Source of the DNA: Manihot esculenta | Taxonomy: Eukaryota; Streptophyta; Magnoliopsida; Malpighiales; Euphorbiaceae | Reading direction: 5' to 3' | Assembly (NCBI RefSeq): GCF_001659605.2 | Contig: NC_035177.2 | Coordinates: 34,550,136-34,614,135 of the forward strand | Length of the DNA stretch: 64,000 nucleotides | Shown: piece by piece, positions 55,134 through 64,000 of the stretch | Layout of the letters: every line of letters begins with the position of its first letter | Numbering within the stretch: the stretch's first letter is position 1 | The notes under the pieces: generated by a model | The model's input: only the letters and a program-made list of their open reading frames with translations | Databases searched by the model: none | Told to the model about the DNA's origin: nothing | Program-made: the position numbers and the translations under genes

Positions 55134-57157
55134 TGTAACAACCCCAAAAAGGACCGTCACCGGCGCTAGGATTCAGGTCGGCTTAAGGCCGCCAGAACCC
55201 GTAGCAAGCCTGCTATACTCTCTGTGTACCTGTAACACTCATACATGATCATACATTTTATGTGAAAATAAAACTCTTTTCTGAACCAAGGCTTAACCTG
55301 TGCATGCACTATCTCTGTACTCTGTACTCCTGTACTCTGTACTCTGTATCCCTGACTAGAGCTTGCTCTAGATGGGTTAACTCATACCTGTTAAGCCTGG
55401 TTTTCACATACAGAAAAACATATATACAGATACAGATCATGTACAAAACATATACATCACTAGGTCAAGCAACAACTATTACATCTCTTTAATATTACAT
55501 GTCCACTCTAAGCTATTACAGCTCTCTTTACTCTTCCTGTACTCTGCTGGACTGTCCCTGTACACTGTACACTGAACCTGCAAAACTGGGGTTAAGGGAG
55601 TGGGATGAGCTCTATAGCCCAGTGAGTAGAACAGTAAAACATCTCAGTAAAATATGATCTCATGGAATGCACCATATCACAGACAAGCCACATCAAGAGT
55701 AAACCTGTCACCACACATAGTCCCAGTAACTCTGTGCCAGGGCGTAGAATCGAGCACCTGGTCTTCCTGTCATATATGTATATGTGTATATAACACCTGT
55801 AAACTTACCATTGCCAGGGCGTAGTCAAAGGCTCCTGGACTTTGCTATATACCTGCCAGGGCGTAGTCAAAGGCTCCTGGTCTTTGCTATACGTGCCAGG
55901 GCGTAGTCAAAGGCTCCTGGTCTTCCTGTCTGTGACTATGGGATCATTCAGCATTTACCCACATCAACAAATAACAATGCAATGCAACATATTCGTGGAT
56001 ACTAATGCAATCAACTTATGGCATAATCATGATGCATGAGATATGCTAAAACATGTCTTTGATCAATTCAAAAAGCATTAAGTTTAGTTCCACTCACCTC
56101 TGGCTATCTGAACTGACTGACTCTGCAGGCTCTGAAAACTCTGGAGCAGTACTCACTGCTGCTCTCTCTGGTTCCTCTGCTCTGTGCCTACACAGATAGA
56201 CTCAAATGAGGGACCAAACATACTCGGACATACCGCTAAACATCTCCCCTTAAAACCCCTTAAAACACCTTAGACCAAACATAGAAAACATGCAAAGGAA
56301 GGCTGGACAGGGCACTTTCGGGGGCACCTTCGGCGGCCGAATGTCCCTTCCAGAGACGAAAGTCAGGCATGTTCGGCGGCCTAACTTGGACTTTCGGGGG
56401 CCGAACCTGAGTTCATCCAGAACTCAGTTTCGTGCACAAGGACGCCTGCCAATCCCTCCATCACCTGCTCAGACCTCAACATATGCATTTAACCCTTCTA
56501 AAACATGCATAAACACTTCAATAAGCATAAAGGAGCTTCAAATAAATTAAACTCCAACAAACAACACACAACAACCATACACAAAGCATAGGATCCATAC
56601 ACCCTAATATGGACAACTTATGCATACTCAAGCACAACTCCCCTTTCCCATCATCAAACTCATTTAATCTTCACAAGTTCTCAAACTCCACAACTTCTCA
56701 AAACTAGTTAAAACTCACCATAAACTTATTTTTCTTTGAAAGATTTGATTAGAAACTCAAGAAAATCACCAAGGGGAAACATGTGCTTGTTCCTGACCCA
56801 AAGGAGAGCTTAAGCACCTCCATAGTCGGTCATATCCACTTAAAAAAAGTGAACCACCGCTTCACGTTCGGTGGCCAAAGCTACATGTAACACCTCATCA
56901 CGTTCGGGGGCCGAACATTGAGTTTAGGGGGCCGAACATGAGCTACTTTAGGCGGCCGAACTTACACTTTAGGGGGCCGAAAGTGGCAAAACTTTCCTTA
57001 GCCTTGTTTCTTCAAAACTTATTCCTTTGCTAAAACAAAAGCTTAAAACAGCTAAATACATTTTAGAAAACCTCCACTCTCCCTTCAGGGATGCTCTAAC
57101 ATCCTCGATTCCACCGAACGATAGGAATTCTGATGTCTGAACATGCCGGGTATTACA
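55134..57157 (-). repeat. 5' LTR of element H
   Basis: This is a complete LTR of 2024 bp from TGTAACAACCCC to GGGTATTACA. Four CCAGG...CCTGG hairpin repeats lie at about 55736-55922. GCC-type motifs (56315-56410 and 56865-56985) are more decayed than in other copies. The sequence represents a subfamily distinct from elements A and I. Confidence 0.92.
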
Positions 57158-57162
57158 GTTAG

Positions 57163-57305
57163 TCCCAATAAATAAGACATTTTATGTCAAGGTCACAAGG
57201 CGAGTATCTGCAGGCCGATAATTTAGGTGTTAGTCCCGCTAACTAAGGCATTTTATGCCAAGGCCACAAGGCGAATATCTGTATAGCCACGCAACTGGGT
57301 GTTAG
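57163..57305 (+). repeat. 70-bp tandem array, right part
   Basis: It continues the array after element H, with CATTTTATG at 57179 and 57249, again 70 bp apart. It ends in GTGTTAG at 57305, where element I begins. Confidence 0.9.
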
Positions 57306-59623
57306 TGTAACGACCCGAAAATCGGACCGTTACCGGCGCTAGGATCCGGGTCGACTTAAGGCCGCCGGGACCCGTAGCAAGCCTGACATATAACCTGTAA
57401 ACCTGTATAATCCCATACATGATCAACAATCATACATAAAAATTTTAAAACTTTTCTTTCATTCATCCAACTCAACCTGAACATACATGTACATAGTCCT
57501 GATCATAATCATGATCCCTCTGTGGGATCTCAACAATGCCCCAAAGAGCACTATAACATGAGATGAGTTGGCTTACATCTATATCATAAATATCTAAGAT
57601 CATGCATCAACAAGGGATTACAATACTCATAGGGTCAAGCACATCTATAACCTCAATATACCTCATTACATAACATACTGAATCTCTTACATTACATTAG
57701 TACAATTGTCATGTCCACAATCTAACTATTACATACACATACTTCAAAACTCTGGCTAACCTCCTGGTCTTGTACCTGCGCATCTGGGGTTAGGGGAGAG
57801 GGGTGAGCTACAAAGCCCAGTGAGCAGAATAGAGAAATCATATATTAAAATTTCATGCTTTCATGGAATGCAACACATCACAACAAATCACATCTCGGAT
57901 GGTATTGTCACCAATAGTCCTCTACATAGTCCAACTGTGCCGGGACGTAGAATGGGTACAACCGGTCTTTCCCTTAACATAACATATCATACAGTCCAAC
58001 TGTGCCAGGGACGTAGAATGGGTACAACCTGGACTTTCTCTTACATCGTGCCAGGGACGTAGAATGGGTACAACCTGGACTTCCATACCATATCATGCCA
58101 TAACATCATCATATCATGGGAGGACTAAAGGATCATCCAATAACCGATCCACATCATCATCATAAATGCAATGCAACATATTCGTGAATACTAATGCAAC
58201 AACCTACTATATCTCATGGCATTCATGATGCATGGATCATGCTCAAAATTTATATTTCATTTATTTTAAAACTTTAAGGTTTATTCCACTCACCTCTGGC
58301 TAGCTCTGACAAACTCTGTAGCAGCTGGCTCACTGCTGGGGTCCTCGGTTCCTCGGGTCCGAACTTACACAGATGGACTCCAATGAGGGACCAAACATAC
58401 ATAAACATAACTCTAACATACTCCCCAACAACCCCCTAAAACATCATAACACAACTACATAAAAACATGCAAGAAATGGCTGAACAGGGCACTTTCGGCG
58501 GCAGGTTCGGCAACCGAAAGTCCCTCCAGAGCCGAAAGTCAGGCAGGTTCGGCGGCACCTTCGGCGGCCGAAGCTCCCAGACAGAGGCGAAACTCATGCA
58601 TGTTCGGTGGCACCTTCGGCGGCCGAAAGTCCCAGACAGAGACGAAAGTCTCTTTTCGGGGGCAACTTCGGCAGCCGAAAGGCCTGCCTCCCCAGCCATG
58701 TTCGGCGGCCGAAAGCTCCTTCGGCTGCCGAACCTGGTTTCTGCCAAAGGGCAGAAACTTGGCTCCCAAATGCATTTTTGCCTCCAAACTCACCAATCAT
58801 GCATATACCTCACTTAAAACATGCATACAAGTTCCTAGGGGCCTCAAAACATCAAATACCCCAACTACAACACTTCAAACACACACAATCAACACACATT
58901 GTTCAAAAAATCACATAAAACCTAACATTTGCTTAAAAACTCATACAACCCTATACATGCCATTCTACCCCATAAAATCACTTAAAACTTACTTAAAACA
59001 TGCATTGAGCTTAAGATCGGCTCTTACCTCTTGAAGATCGAGAGAGAGACGACCTAAACTTGGAGATCCAAGAAAATAAGCTCCTGAGTTCCCAAAGCTC
59101 CAAAACTTGTTTCGAAAGTTCAAAACCTTCAATGCAAGCTTAAAACTCAAGAAAAATGGTGGGGATTTGAAGGAAGAACACTAGATTTGGAAGAGGGAGG
59201 TCGGAAGCTTGCTGTGGTCGAAAATGGGAGAAAGCTCACCCATTTCGGCCAAGTGACCCTTTTATAGGTGGCTGGCCAGGCCACGTTCGGGGGCCGAAAG
59301 CGCTCCCGCACGCATGCCATGTTCGGCGGCCGAACTTGACTTTCGGCGGCCGAACCTGGTCTGCCCTCACTCATGCTTTCGGGGGCCTAACGTGCCTCCA
59401 AAACGCATGCATGTTCGGCGGCCGAACTTGACTTTCGGCGGCCGAACCTGAGTTTTCCTCCAAGGACTTTTCATGCAAAACTCATTAAATTTTCATACTT
59501 AAAACCATGACATACCTTAAAACATTTTATGGAAACATGTTTCTACCCTACTAGAGACTTCCGACATCCGAGATTCCACCGAACGGTAGGAATTCCGATA
59601 CCGGAGTCTAGCCGGGTATTACA
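57306..59623 (-). repeat. 3' LTR of element I
   Basis: It is 2318 bp, TGTAACGACCCG to GGGTATTACA. It includes three hairpin repeats (57936-58082), palindrome arrays (58495-58740 and 59280-59450), a TATA block near 59262 and splice-like sites at the family positions (59025, 58360, 58290, 57778). Confidence 0.94.
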
Positions 59624-59638
59624 TTCTCCCCCCCTTAA
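59624..59638 (-). other. Polypurine tract of element I
   Basis: On the minus strand the sequence is a purine run beginning CTTAAGGGGGG and ending GAGAA directly before the LTR. The neighbouring ACATTCGTCCCCGAATGT (59640-59658) is a near-perfect inverted repeat, also beside the polypurine tract of element A. Confidence 0.88.
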
Positions 59639-59718
59639 GAACATTCGTCCCCGAATGTACCTCAACTAGTACAAAGCATGGCATAAAACATAACACATAA
59701 ACACATAGAAATCTAACC

Positions 59719-62700
59719 TCAGAAAAGGTAAGGGTATTGCTGGAGCATAGACTCCCGTGTCTCCCAAGTGCATTCTTCCAAATTGTGGTGGTTCCACAGG
59801 ACTTTCACTATCGGGATTTCCTTGTTTCTTAACTTTCTGATCTGGGTGTCTATGATCCGTACTGGCTGTTCAACATAGGTGAGATCCTCTTGGACCTCCA
59901 CATCAGGCTCACTAAGAACCTTGCTCGGATCTGACACAAACTTCCTCAACATTGAAACATGGAAAACCGGATGAATTCGGTCCATTGAAGCAGGTAAATC
60001 CAGCTTGTACGACACATTCCCAATCTTTTGCAAGATTTCAAAGGGTCCGATGTATCGTGGGGTTAGTTTACCTTTCTTCCCGAAGCGAACCACTCCCTTC
60101 ATTGGAGACACCTTGAGCAATACCAGATCCCCCTCCTGAAACTCTAACTGTCTCCTGCGGACGTCTGCATAGCTCTTCTGTCTGCTGGCAGCGGTCTTGA
60201 TTCTTTCTCTGATTATGGGTACTACCCTGCTGGTGATCTCAACTAACTCAGGCCCTGCCAAGGCCTTTTCTCCAACTTCCTCCCAGCAAACAGGTGACCT
60301 GCACTTCCTCCCATATAAAGCTTCATATGGAGCCATCCCGATGCTAGCATGATGGCTGTTATTGTAGGCAAACTCCACCAAAGGTAGATGCTGCCTCCAA
60401 GAACCGCCAAAGTCTAGCACACACATTCTAAGCATATCCTCAATAGTCTGGATGGTCCTTTCGGACTGTCCGTCAGTCTGGGGGTGGAAGGCAGTACTGA
60501 AATCCAACCTAGTACCCATGGCATTCTGCAGACTCCGCCAAAACCTGGAGGTGAACTGGGGCCCTCTATCTGACACTATCGAAACAGGAACCCCATGCAG
60601 CCTGACGATCTCATCTACATACACCTGCGCCAACTTGTCCACAGAGTAGCCACTCCTGACAGGAATGAAGTGAGCAGATTTGGTGAGTCTGTCCACAATC
60701 ACCCATATGGAGTCCACTCTGTTGGACGCCGCCAGTAACCCCACTACGAAGTCCATAGCTATATTTTCCCATTTCCATTCTGGAATAGGTAGCGGGTTAA
60801 GCATTCTAGCCGGCTTCTGATGTTCCAGCTTCACCCTCTGACACACTTCGCAGGCAGACACAAACTGTGCCACTTCTTTCTTCATAGCTGGCCACCAATA
60901 AACCTTCTTTAGATCTTGATACATCTTGGTGGCTCCGGGGTGAATGCTGTATCTTGCATTATGAGCCTCTCTCATAATGTCTCCTTTTAGCCCAATGTCA
61001 TCTGGTACACATAGTCTGCTCCCATAGCGGAGGATCCCCTTACTGTCGAATCTGAACTCACTATTATTGCCTGACTGAATAGTCCTGGCAATCTTCACTA
61101 ACTCCGGGTCCTCATGCTGTTTCTGAGCCACCTGCTCCAGAAACACGGGTGCCACTCTCATCTGGGCCACCAAGGCACATGTACCAGACAACTCCATCTG
61201 TAGACCTTCCTCAATAAGCTTGTAGAACTCTTTCACCACTGGTCTCCTCTCTGCCGCGATGTGGGATAGACTGCCTAGTGACTTCTGGCTTAGGGCGTCT
61301 GCCACGACATTCGCCTTACCCGGATGATACTGAATCTTGCAATCATAGTCACTCAGCAGCTCCACCCATCTCCTCTGTCTCAAATTCAGATCCCTCTGAC
61401 TCAAGATGTACTGCAGGCTCTTATGATCTGTAAAGATCTCACATTTCACCCCATAGAGGTAATGCCTCCACATCTTGAGTGCAAAGATTACTGCTGCCAT
61501 CTCAAGGTCATGTGTGGGGTAATTCAACTCATGCTTCTTCAGCTGCCTAGAAGCATAAGCGATCACCCTCTCATTCTGCATTAGAACACAACCCAGTCCC
61601 ACACGGGACGCATCACAAAAGACTGTAAAGTCCTCATCACTAGATGGCAGAGCTAAAACTGGTGCTGAAGTCAACCTCTTCTTAAGCTCTTCAAAACTCT
61701 CTTCGCACTGGTCGGTCCACATAAACTTCTGATTCTTCCTGGTTAGTCTGGTCAGAGGAGCTGCTATCTTTGAGAAGTCCTGAACGAACCTCCTGTAGTA
61801 ACCTGCCAAACCCAAGAAACTTCTAATCTCTGTCACTAAAGTGGGTCTAGGCCAGTTAGCCACAGTTTCTGTCTTCTTGGGGTCTACCTCTATACCATTT
61901 TCTGACTCTACATGCCCCAAGAACGAAATGCTCCTCAGCCAGAACTCACATTTAGAGAACTTGGCATACAAGCCATGTTCCCTCAAAGTCTGCAGAACCA
62001 ACCTCAGATGATGGGCATGCTCCTCTGCATTCCTGGAATACACTAAGATATCATCTATGAAGACAATAACGAAGTGATCCAGGTATTGGCTAAATACTCT
62101 GTTCATGAGATCCATGAATGCTGCAGGGGCGTTGGTTAACCCGAACGGCATCACAAGGAACTCAAAATGCCCATATCTGGTCCTGAAAGCTGTCTTCAGC
62201 ACATCTTCATCCCTTATCCTTAGCTGATGGTACCCCGATCTCAGATCTATCTTGGAGAAACAACCCGCTCCTGCTAGCTGGTCGAATAGATCATCGATCC
62301 TTGGCAGAGGGTACCTATTCTTGGTAGTGACTTTGTTCAACTGTCTGTAGTCGATACAAAGCCTAAGGGATCCATCCTTCTTCCTCACAAACAAGACCGG
62401 AGCACCCCAAGGTGAGGTACTCTGTCGGATGAAACCCTTTTCTACCAGCTCTTGCAACTGCTCTTTCAACTCCTTTAACTCGGCTGGAGCCATCCTGTAG
62501 GGAGGGATAGAGATCGGTCTAGTTCCAGGCACTAACTCTATCTCGAACTCTATCTCCCTAGCAGGTGGTAAACCTGGAAGCTCATCCGGAAAAACATCCT
62601 GAAACTCTCTGACAACTGGCACCGAGGCCGGCTCCCTGACCTGACTGTCTAGCTCTCTCACATGAGCTAAGTACCCCTGACATCCCTTCCTAAGCAACCT

Positions 62701-64000
62701 ACGAGCCTGAAGAGCTGATATCAGACCTCTAGGTGTACCCCTTTTGTCTCCTCTGAAGACGACCTCTGACCCGTTCTGATCTCTGAACCTGACTACCTTG
62801 TCCCTGCAGTCCAAGGTAGCACCATGGGTAGATAGCCAATCCATCCCTAGAATGACATCAAAGTCTGTCAAATCTAGAACCACAAGGTCGGCGGAGAGGC
62901 ATCTTCCCTCAACAAAAACTGGACTGTACTGGCAGACTGACACTGCCACTGACGGGTCACACTTGGGTCCACTGACCCATAGGGGACACTCTAACCCAGA
63001 GACTATCAGACCCAACCTCTCAACGGCTCTCGGAGCAATAAATGAATGAGATGCACCCGGGTCCATTAATGCATACACATCAGAACACCCAATGACGAGA
63101 TTACCTGACACCACGGTGTTGGATGTGTTAGCCTCCTGCTGAGTCATGGTGAAGATCCTGGCTGGAGCTGATGGACCTTCACCTCGGGAACTAGAAGAAG
63201 AGGCTGCCCCTCTCCCTCTACCTCTGCCACTGCCCTGAGTTGTGGCTGGAACTGCTGGCTGCGCCACACTACCAGAAGCTGTCTGCTGGGGCTGGCCCAT
63301 AAAAGGCGCTCTAGGACAATCCCGAGCCATGTGTCCCTCCTGACCACATCTGAAACATGTATTAGTCCCAGCTCGACACACTCCCCTGTGCGGTCTTCCA
63401 CATCTCTGACATTCTGTACCATCTGAGCCTGAGCTCGAGCCACCGCCAAAACCCAGACCGGATTTCAACTTGTTCCAAAACTTATTCTTCTTCGGCTTCC
63501 TGGTGGTGTTATCCCACCTCTTCTTACCTGAGCTCTGAGAAGAGAAACCTGGTCCTCCTCTGCCTGGGGTCTTAACCCCTGAAGACTGGGTCACTGACTG
63601 CTTCACTGACCCCTCAACTATAGCACTTGCCTCCATTCTTCGAGCCATATCCACCACAGTGTGGAAACTTTCTCTCTCAGCTGACTGAACCAACGAGGAG
63701 TACCTGGAATGCAGCTTCATAACATATTTCTTGGCTTTCTTCGTATCTGTATCTAGAGCTTGCCCTGAAAAAGGCAATAGCTCCAAGAATTTATCCGTGA
63801 ACTCCTCTACACCCATGTGCTCTGACTGCCTCAGTTGCTCAAACTCAATCATCTTCAGTTCTCTAGAACTGTCTGGAAAAGCCCATCCAGCGAACTCATT
63901 CGCAAATTCTTCCCATGTCATACCGTCTAGTCTCGGGTCCACATAACACTTGAACCATTCCCGTGCCTTCTTGCACTTTAAAGTGAACCCTGCCATCTGA
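59719..64000 (-). CDS. Gag-pol polyprotein of element I (partial at the gag end)
   Basis: This is one uninterrupted frame of at least 1425 codons, open to the window edge. From the right: gag core, CCHC zinc knuckle (63318-63359), protease Asp-Pro-Gly-Ala-Ser (Asp codon at 63061-63063), reverse transcriptase with Phe-Ile-Asp-Asp at 62050-62061, RNase H, integrase with HHCC finger and D,D,E triad, and a C-terminal chromodomain (about 59722-59900). The chromodomain is thought to steer integration to particular chromatin in this clade. No stop or frameshift is present in the part seen. The first Met in view (63996) is internal; the true start should be about 660 bases further out by comparison with element A. 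Confidence 0.95.
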   Translation of the reverse strand, partial: QMAGFTLKCKKAREWFKCYVDPRLDGMTWEEFANEFAGWAFPDSSRELKMIEFEQLRQSEHMGVEEFTDKFLELLPFSGQALDTDTKKAKKYVMKLHSRYSSLVQSAERESFHTVVDMARRMEASAIVEGSVKQSVTQSSGVKTPGRGGPGFSSQSSGKKRWDNTTRKPKKNKFWNKLKSGLGFGGGSSSGSDGTECQRCGRPHRGVCRAGTNTCFRCGQEGHMARDCPRAPFMGQPQQTASGSVAQPAVPATTQGSGRGRGRGAASSSSSRGEGPSAPARIFTMTQQEANTSNTVVSGNLVIGCSDVYALMDPGASHSFIAPRAVERLGLIVSGLECPLWVSGPKCDPSVAVSVCQYSPVFVEGRCLSADLVVLDLTDFDVILGMDWLSTHGATLDCRDKVVRFRDQNGSEVVFRGDKRGTPRGLISALQARRLLRKGCQGYLAHVRELDSQVREPASVPVVREFQDVFPDELPGLPPAREIEFEIELVPGTRPISIPPYRMAPAELKELKEQLQELVEKGFIRQSTSPWGAPVLFVRKKDGSLRLCIDYRQLNKVTTKNRYPLPRIDDLFDQLAGAGCFSKIDLRSGYHQLRIRDEDVLKTAFRTRYGHFEFLVMPFGLTNAPAAFMDLMNRVFSQYLDHFVIVFIDDILVYSRNAEEHAHHLRLVLQTLREHGLYAKFSKCEFWLRSISFLGHVESENGIEVDPKKTETVANWPRPTLVTEIRSFLGLAGYYRRFVQDFSKIAAPLTRLTRKNQKFMWTDQCEESFEELKKRLTSAPVLALPSSDEDFTVFCDASRVGLGCVLMQNERVIAYASRQLKKHELNYPTHDLEMAAVIFALKMWRHYLYGVKCEIFTDHKSLQYILSQRDLNLRQRRWVELLSDYDCKIQYHPGKANVVADALSQKSLGSLSHIAAERRPVVKEFYKLIEEGLQMELSGTCALVAQMRVAPVFLEQVAQKQHEDPELVKIARTIQSGNNSEFRFDSKGILRYGSRLCVPDDIGLKGDIMREAHNARYSIHPGATKMYQDLKKVYWWPAMKKEVAQFVSACEVCQRVKLEHQKPARMLNPLPIPEWKWENIAMDFVVGLLAASNRVDSIWVIVDRLTKSAHFIPVRSGYSVDKLAQVYVDEIVRLHGVPVSIVSDRGPQFTSRFWRSLQNAMGTRLDFSTAFHPQTDGQSERTIQTIEDMLRMCVLDFGGSWRQHLPLVEFAYNNSHHASIGMAPYEALYGRKCRSPVCWEEVGEKALAGPELVEITSRVVPIIRERIKTAASRQKSYADVRRRQLEFQEGDLVLLKVSPMKGVVRFGKKGKLTPRYIGPFEILQKIGNVSYKLDLPASMDRIHPVFHVSMLRKFVSDPSKVLSEPDVEVQEDLTYVEQPVRIIDTQIRKLRNKEIPIVKVLWNHHNLEECTWETRESMLQQYPYLF

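Larger units (their letters stand above)
52496..57157 (-). mobile_element. Tekay element H, young, internally deleted
   Basis: It has a perfect GTTAG target duplication (52491-52495 and 57158-57162). In its own orientation it has a complete 5' LTR (55134-57157), a primer site, gag up to the zinc knuckle, then a junction directly into a truncated 3' LTR. All of pol, the polypurine tract and the start of the 3' LTR are gone, and the 3' LTR has a second internal deletion. The shared LTR parts look identical, so the insertion and deletions are recent. Confidence 0.93.
57306..64000 (-). mobile_element. Tekay element I, coding-intact, runs off the window
   Basis: The 3' LTR, polypurine tract and a gag-pol frame without stops are present. 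The 5' LTR and gag start lie beyond 64000. The left flank GTTAG (57301-57305) is the presumed target duplication. The protein is very close to element A throughout, so both belong to one family, and I is the better candidate for an active copy. Confidence 0.93.

Overview
This window is a transposon-dense stretch of an angiosperm nuclear genome, almost certainly a eudicot. It is AT-rich and has plant Ty3/Gypsy lineages (chromodomain Tekay/Del, Athila, Tat), CACTA-like relics, a tRNA-derived SINE and plant-type matrix metalloproteinase (MMP) sequences. The species cannot be fixed from the sequence. No intact host gene is visible. The only recognisable host gene family is the MMP pair, and both copies are broken.

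Left block (1-14369): unannotated host sequence carries two solo Tekay-type LTRs in minus orientation. B1 spans 35-2201. B2 spans 2248-14364, has a GGAAT target-site duplication (TSD), and is split by a nested full-length Tekay element A (2489-12458, + strand, TSD ATATC). A has two 2310-bp LTRs, a tRNA-iMet primer site, one gag-pol frame with six stop codons, and a polypurine tract. From 14370 to 18577 is AT-rich sequence with a CACTA-like relic.

Middle block (18578-30384): element C is an Athila-type element on the minus strand with near-identical LTRs (18578-20391 and 25491-27319). Its tRNA-Asp-like primer site, gag and a long open protease-integrase frame are present, but reverse transcriptase and RNase H are absent. 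AT-rich sequence follows, with a short SINE at 29910-30000 that has a clear target duplication.

Third block (30385-43738): an old Tat-lineage element D (30385-42816, TSD TATGC) sits inside the last codons of an MMP gene read on the minus strand. The MMP body is at 42817-43738, and its last codons and stop are at 30358-30384 on the far side of the insertion. D has lost nearly all of gag-pol. It keeps an integrase C-terminus, a 71-bp tandem array and a decayed, intron-containing antisense gene, and holds three solo Tekay LTRs (E, F, G).

Right block (43739-64000): the MMP upstream region recurs in inverted and dispersed copies, ending in a second, truncated MMP pseudogene on the + strand (50777-51100). 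Its promoter carries a CACTA-like insertion made largely of 51-bp repeats. A Tat gag remnant and a 70-bp tandem array follow. Two Tekay elements, H (52496-57157, young and deleted) and I (57306 to beyond the window, intact coding), are inserted at the same phase of two 70-bp units.

The least explained signals are inside the Tekay LTRs. They are arrays of a GTTCGGC-n-GCCGAAC palindrome, tandem hairpins whose stem arms appear to covary, and a conserved splice-site layout suggesting a multi-exon leader. Boundaries rest on LTR ends and target duplications read by eye; family assignments rest on protein motifs and established knowledge of these lineages.
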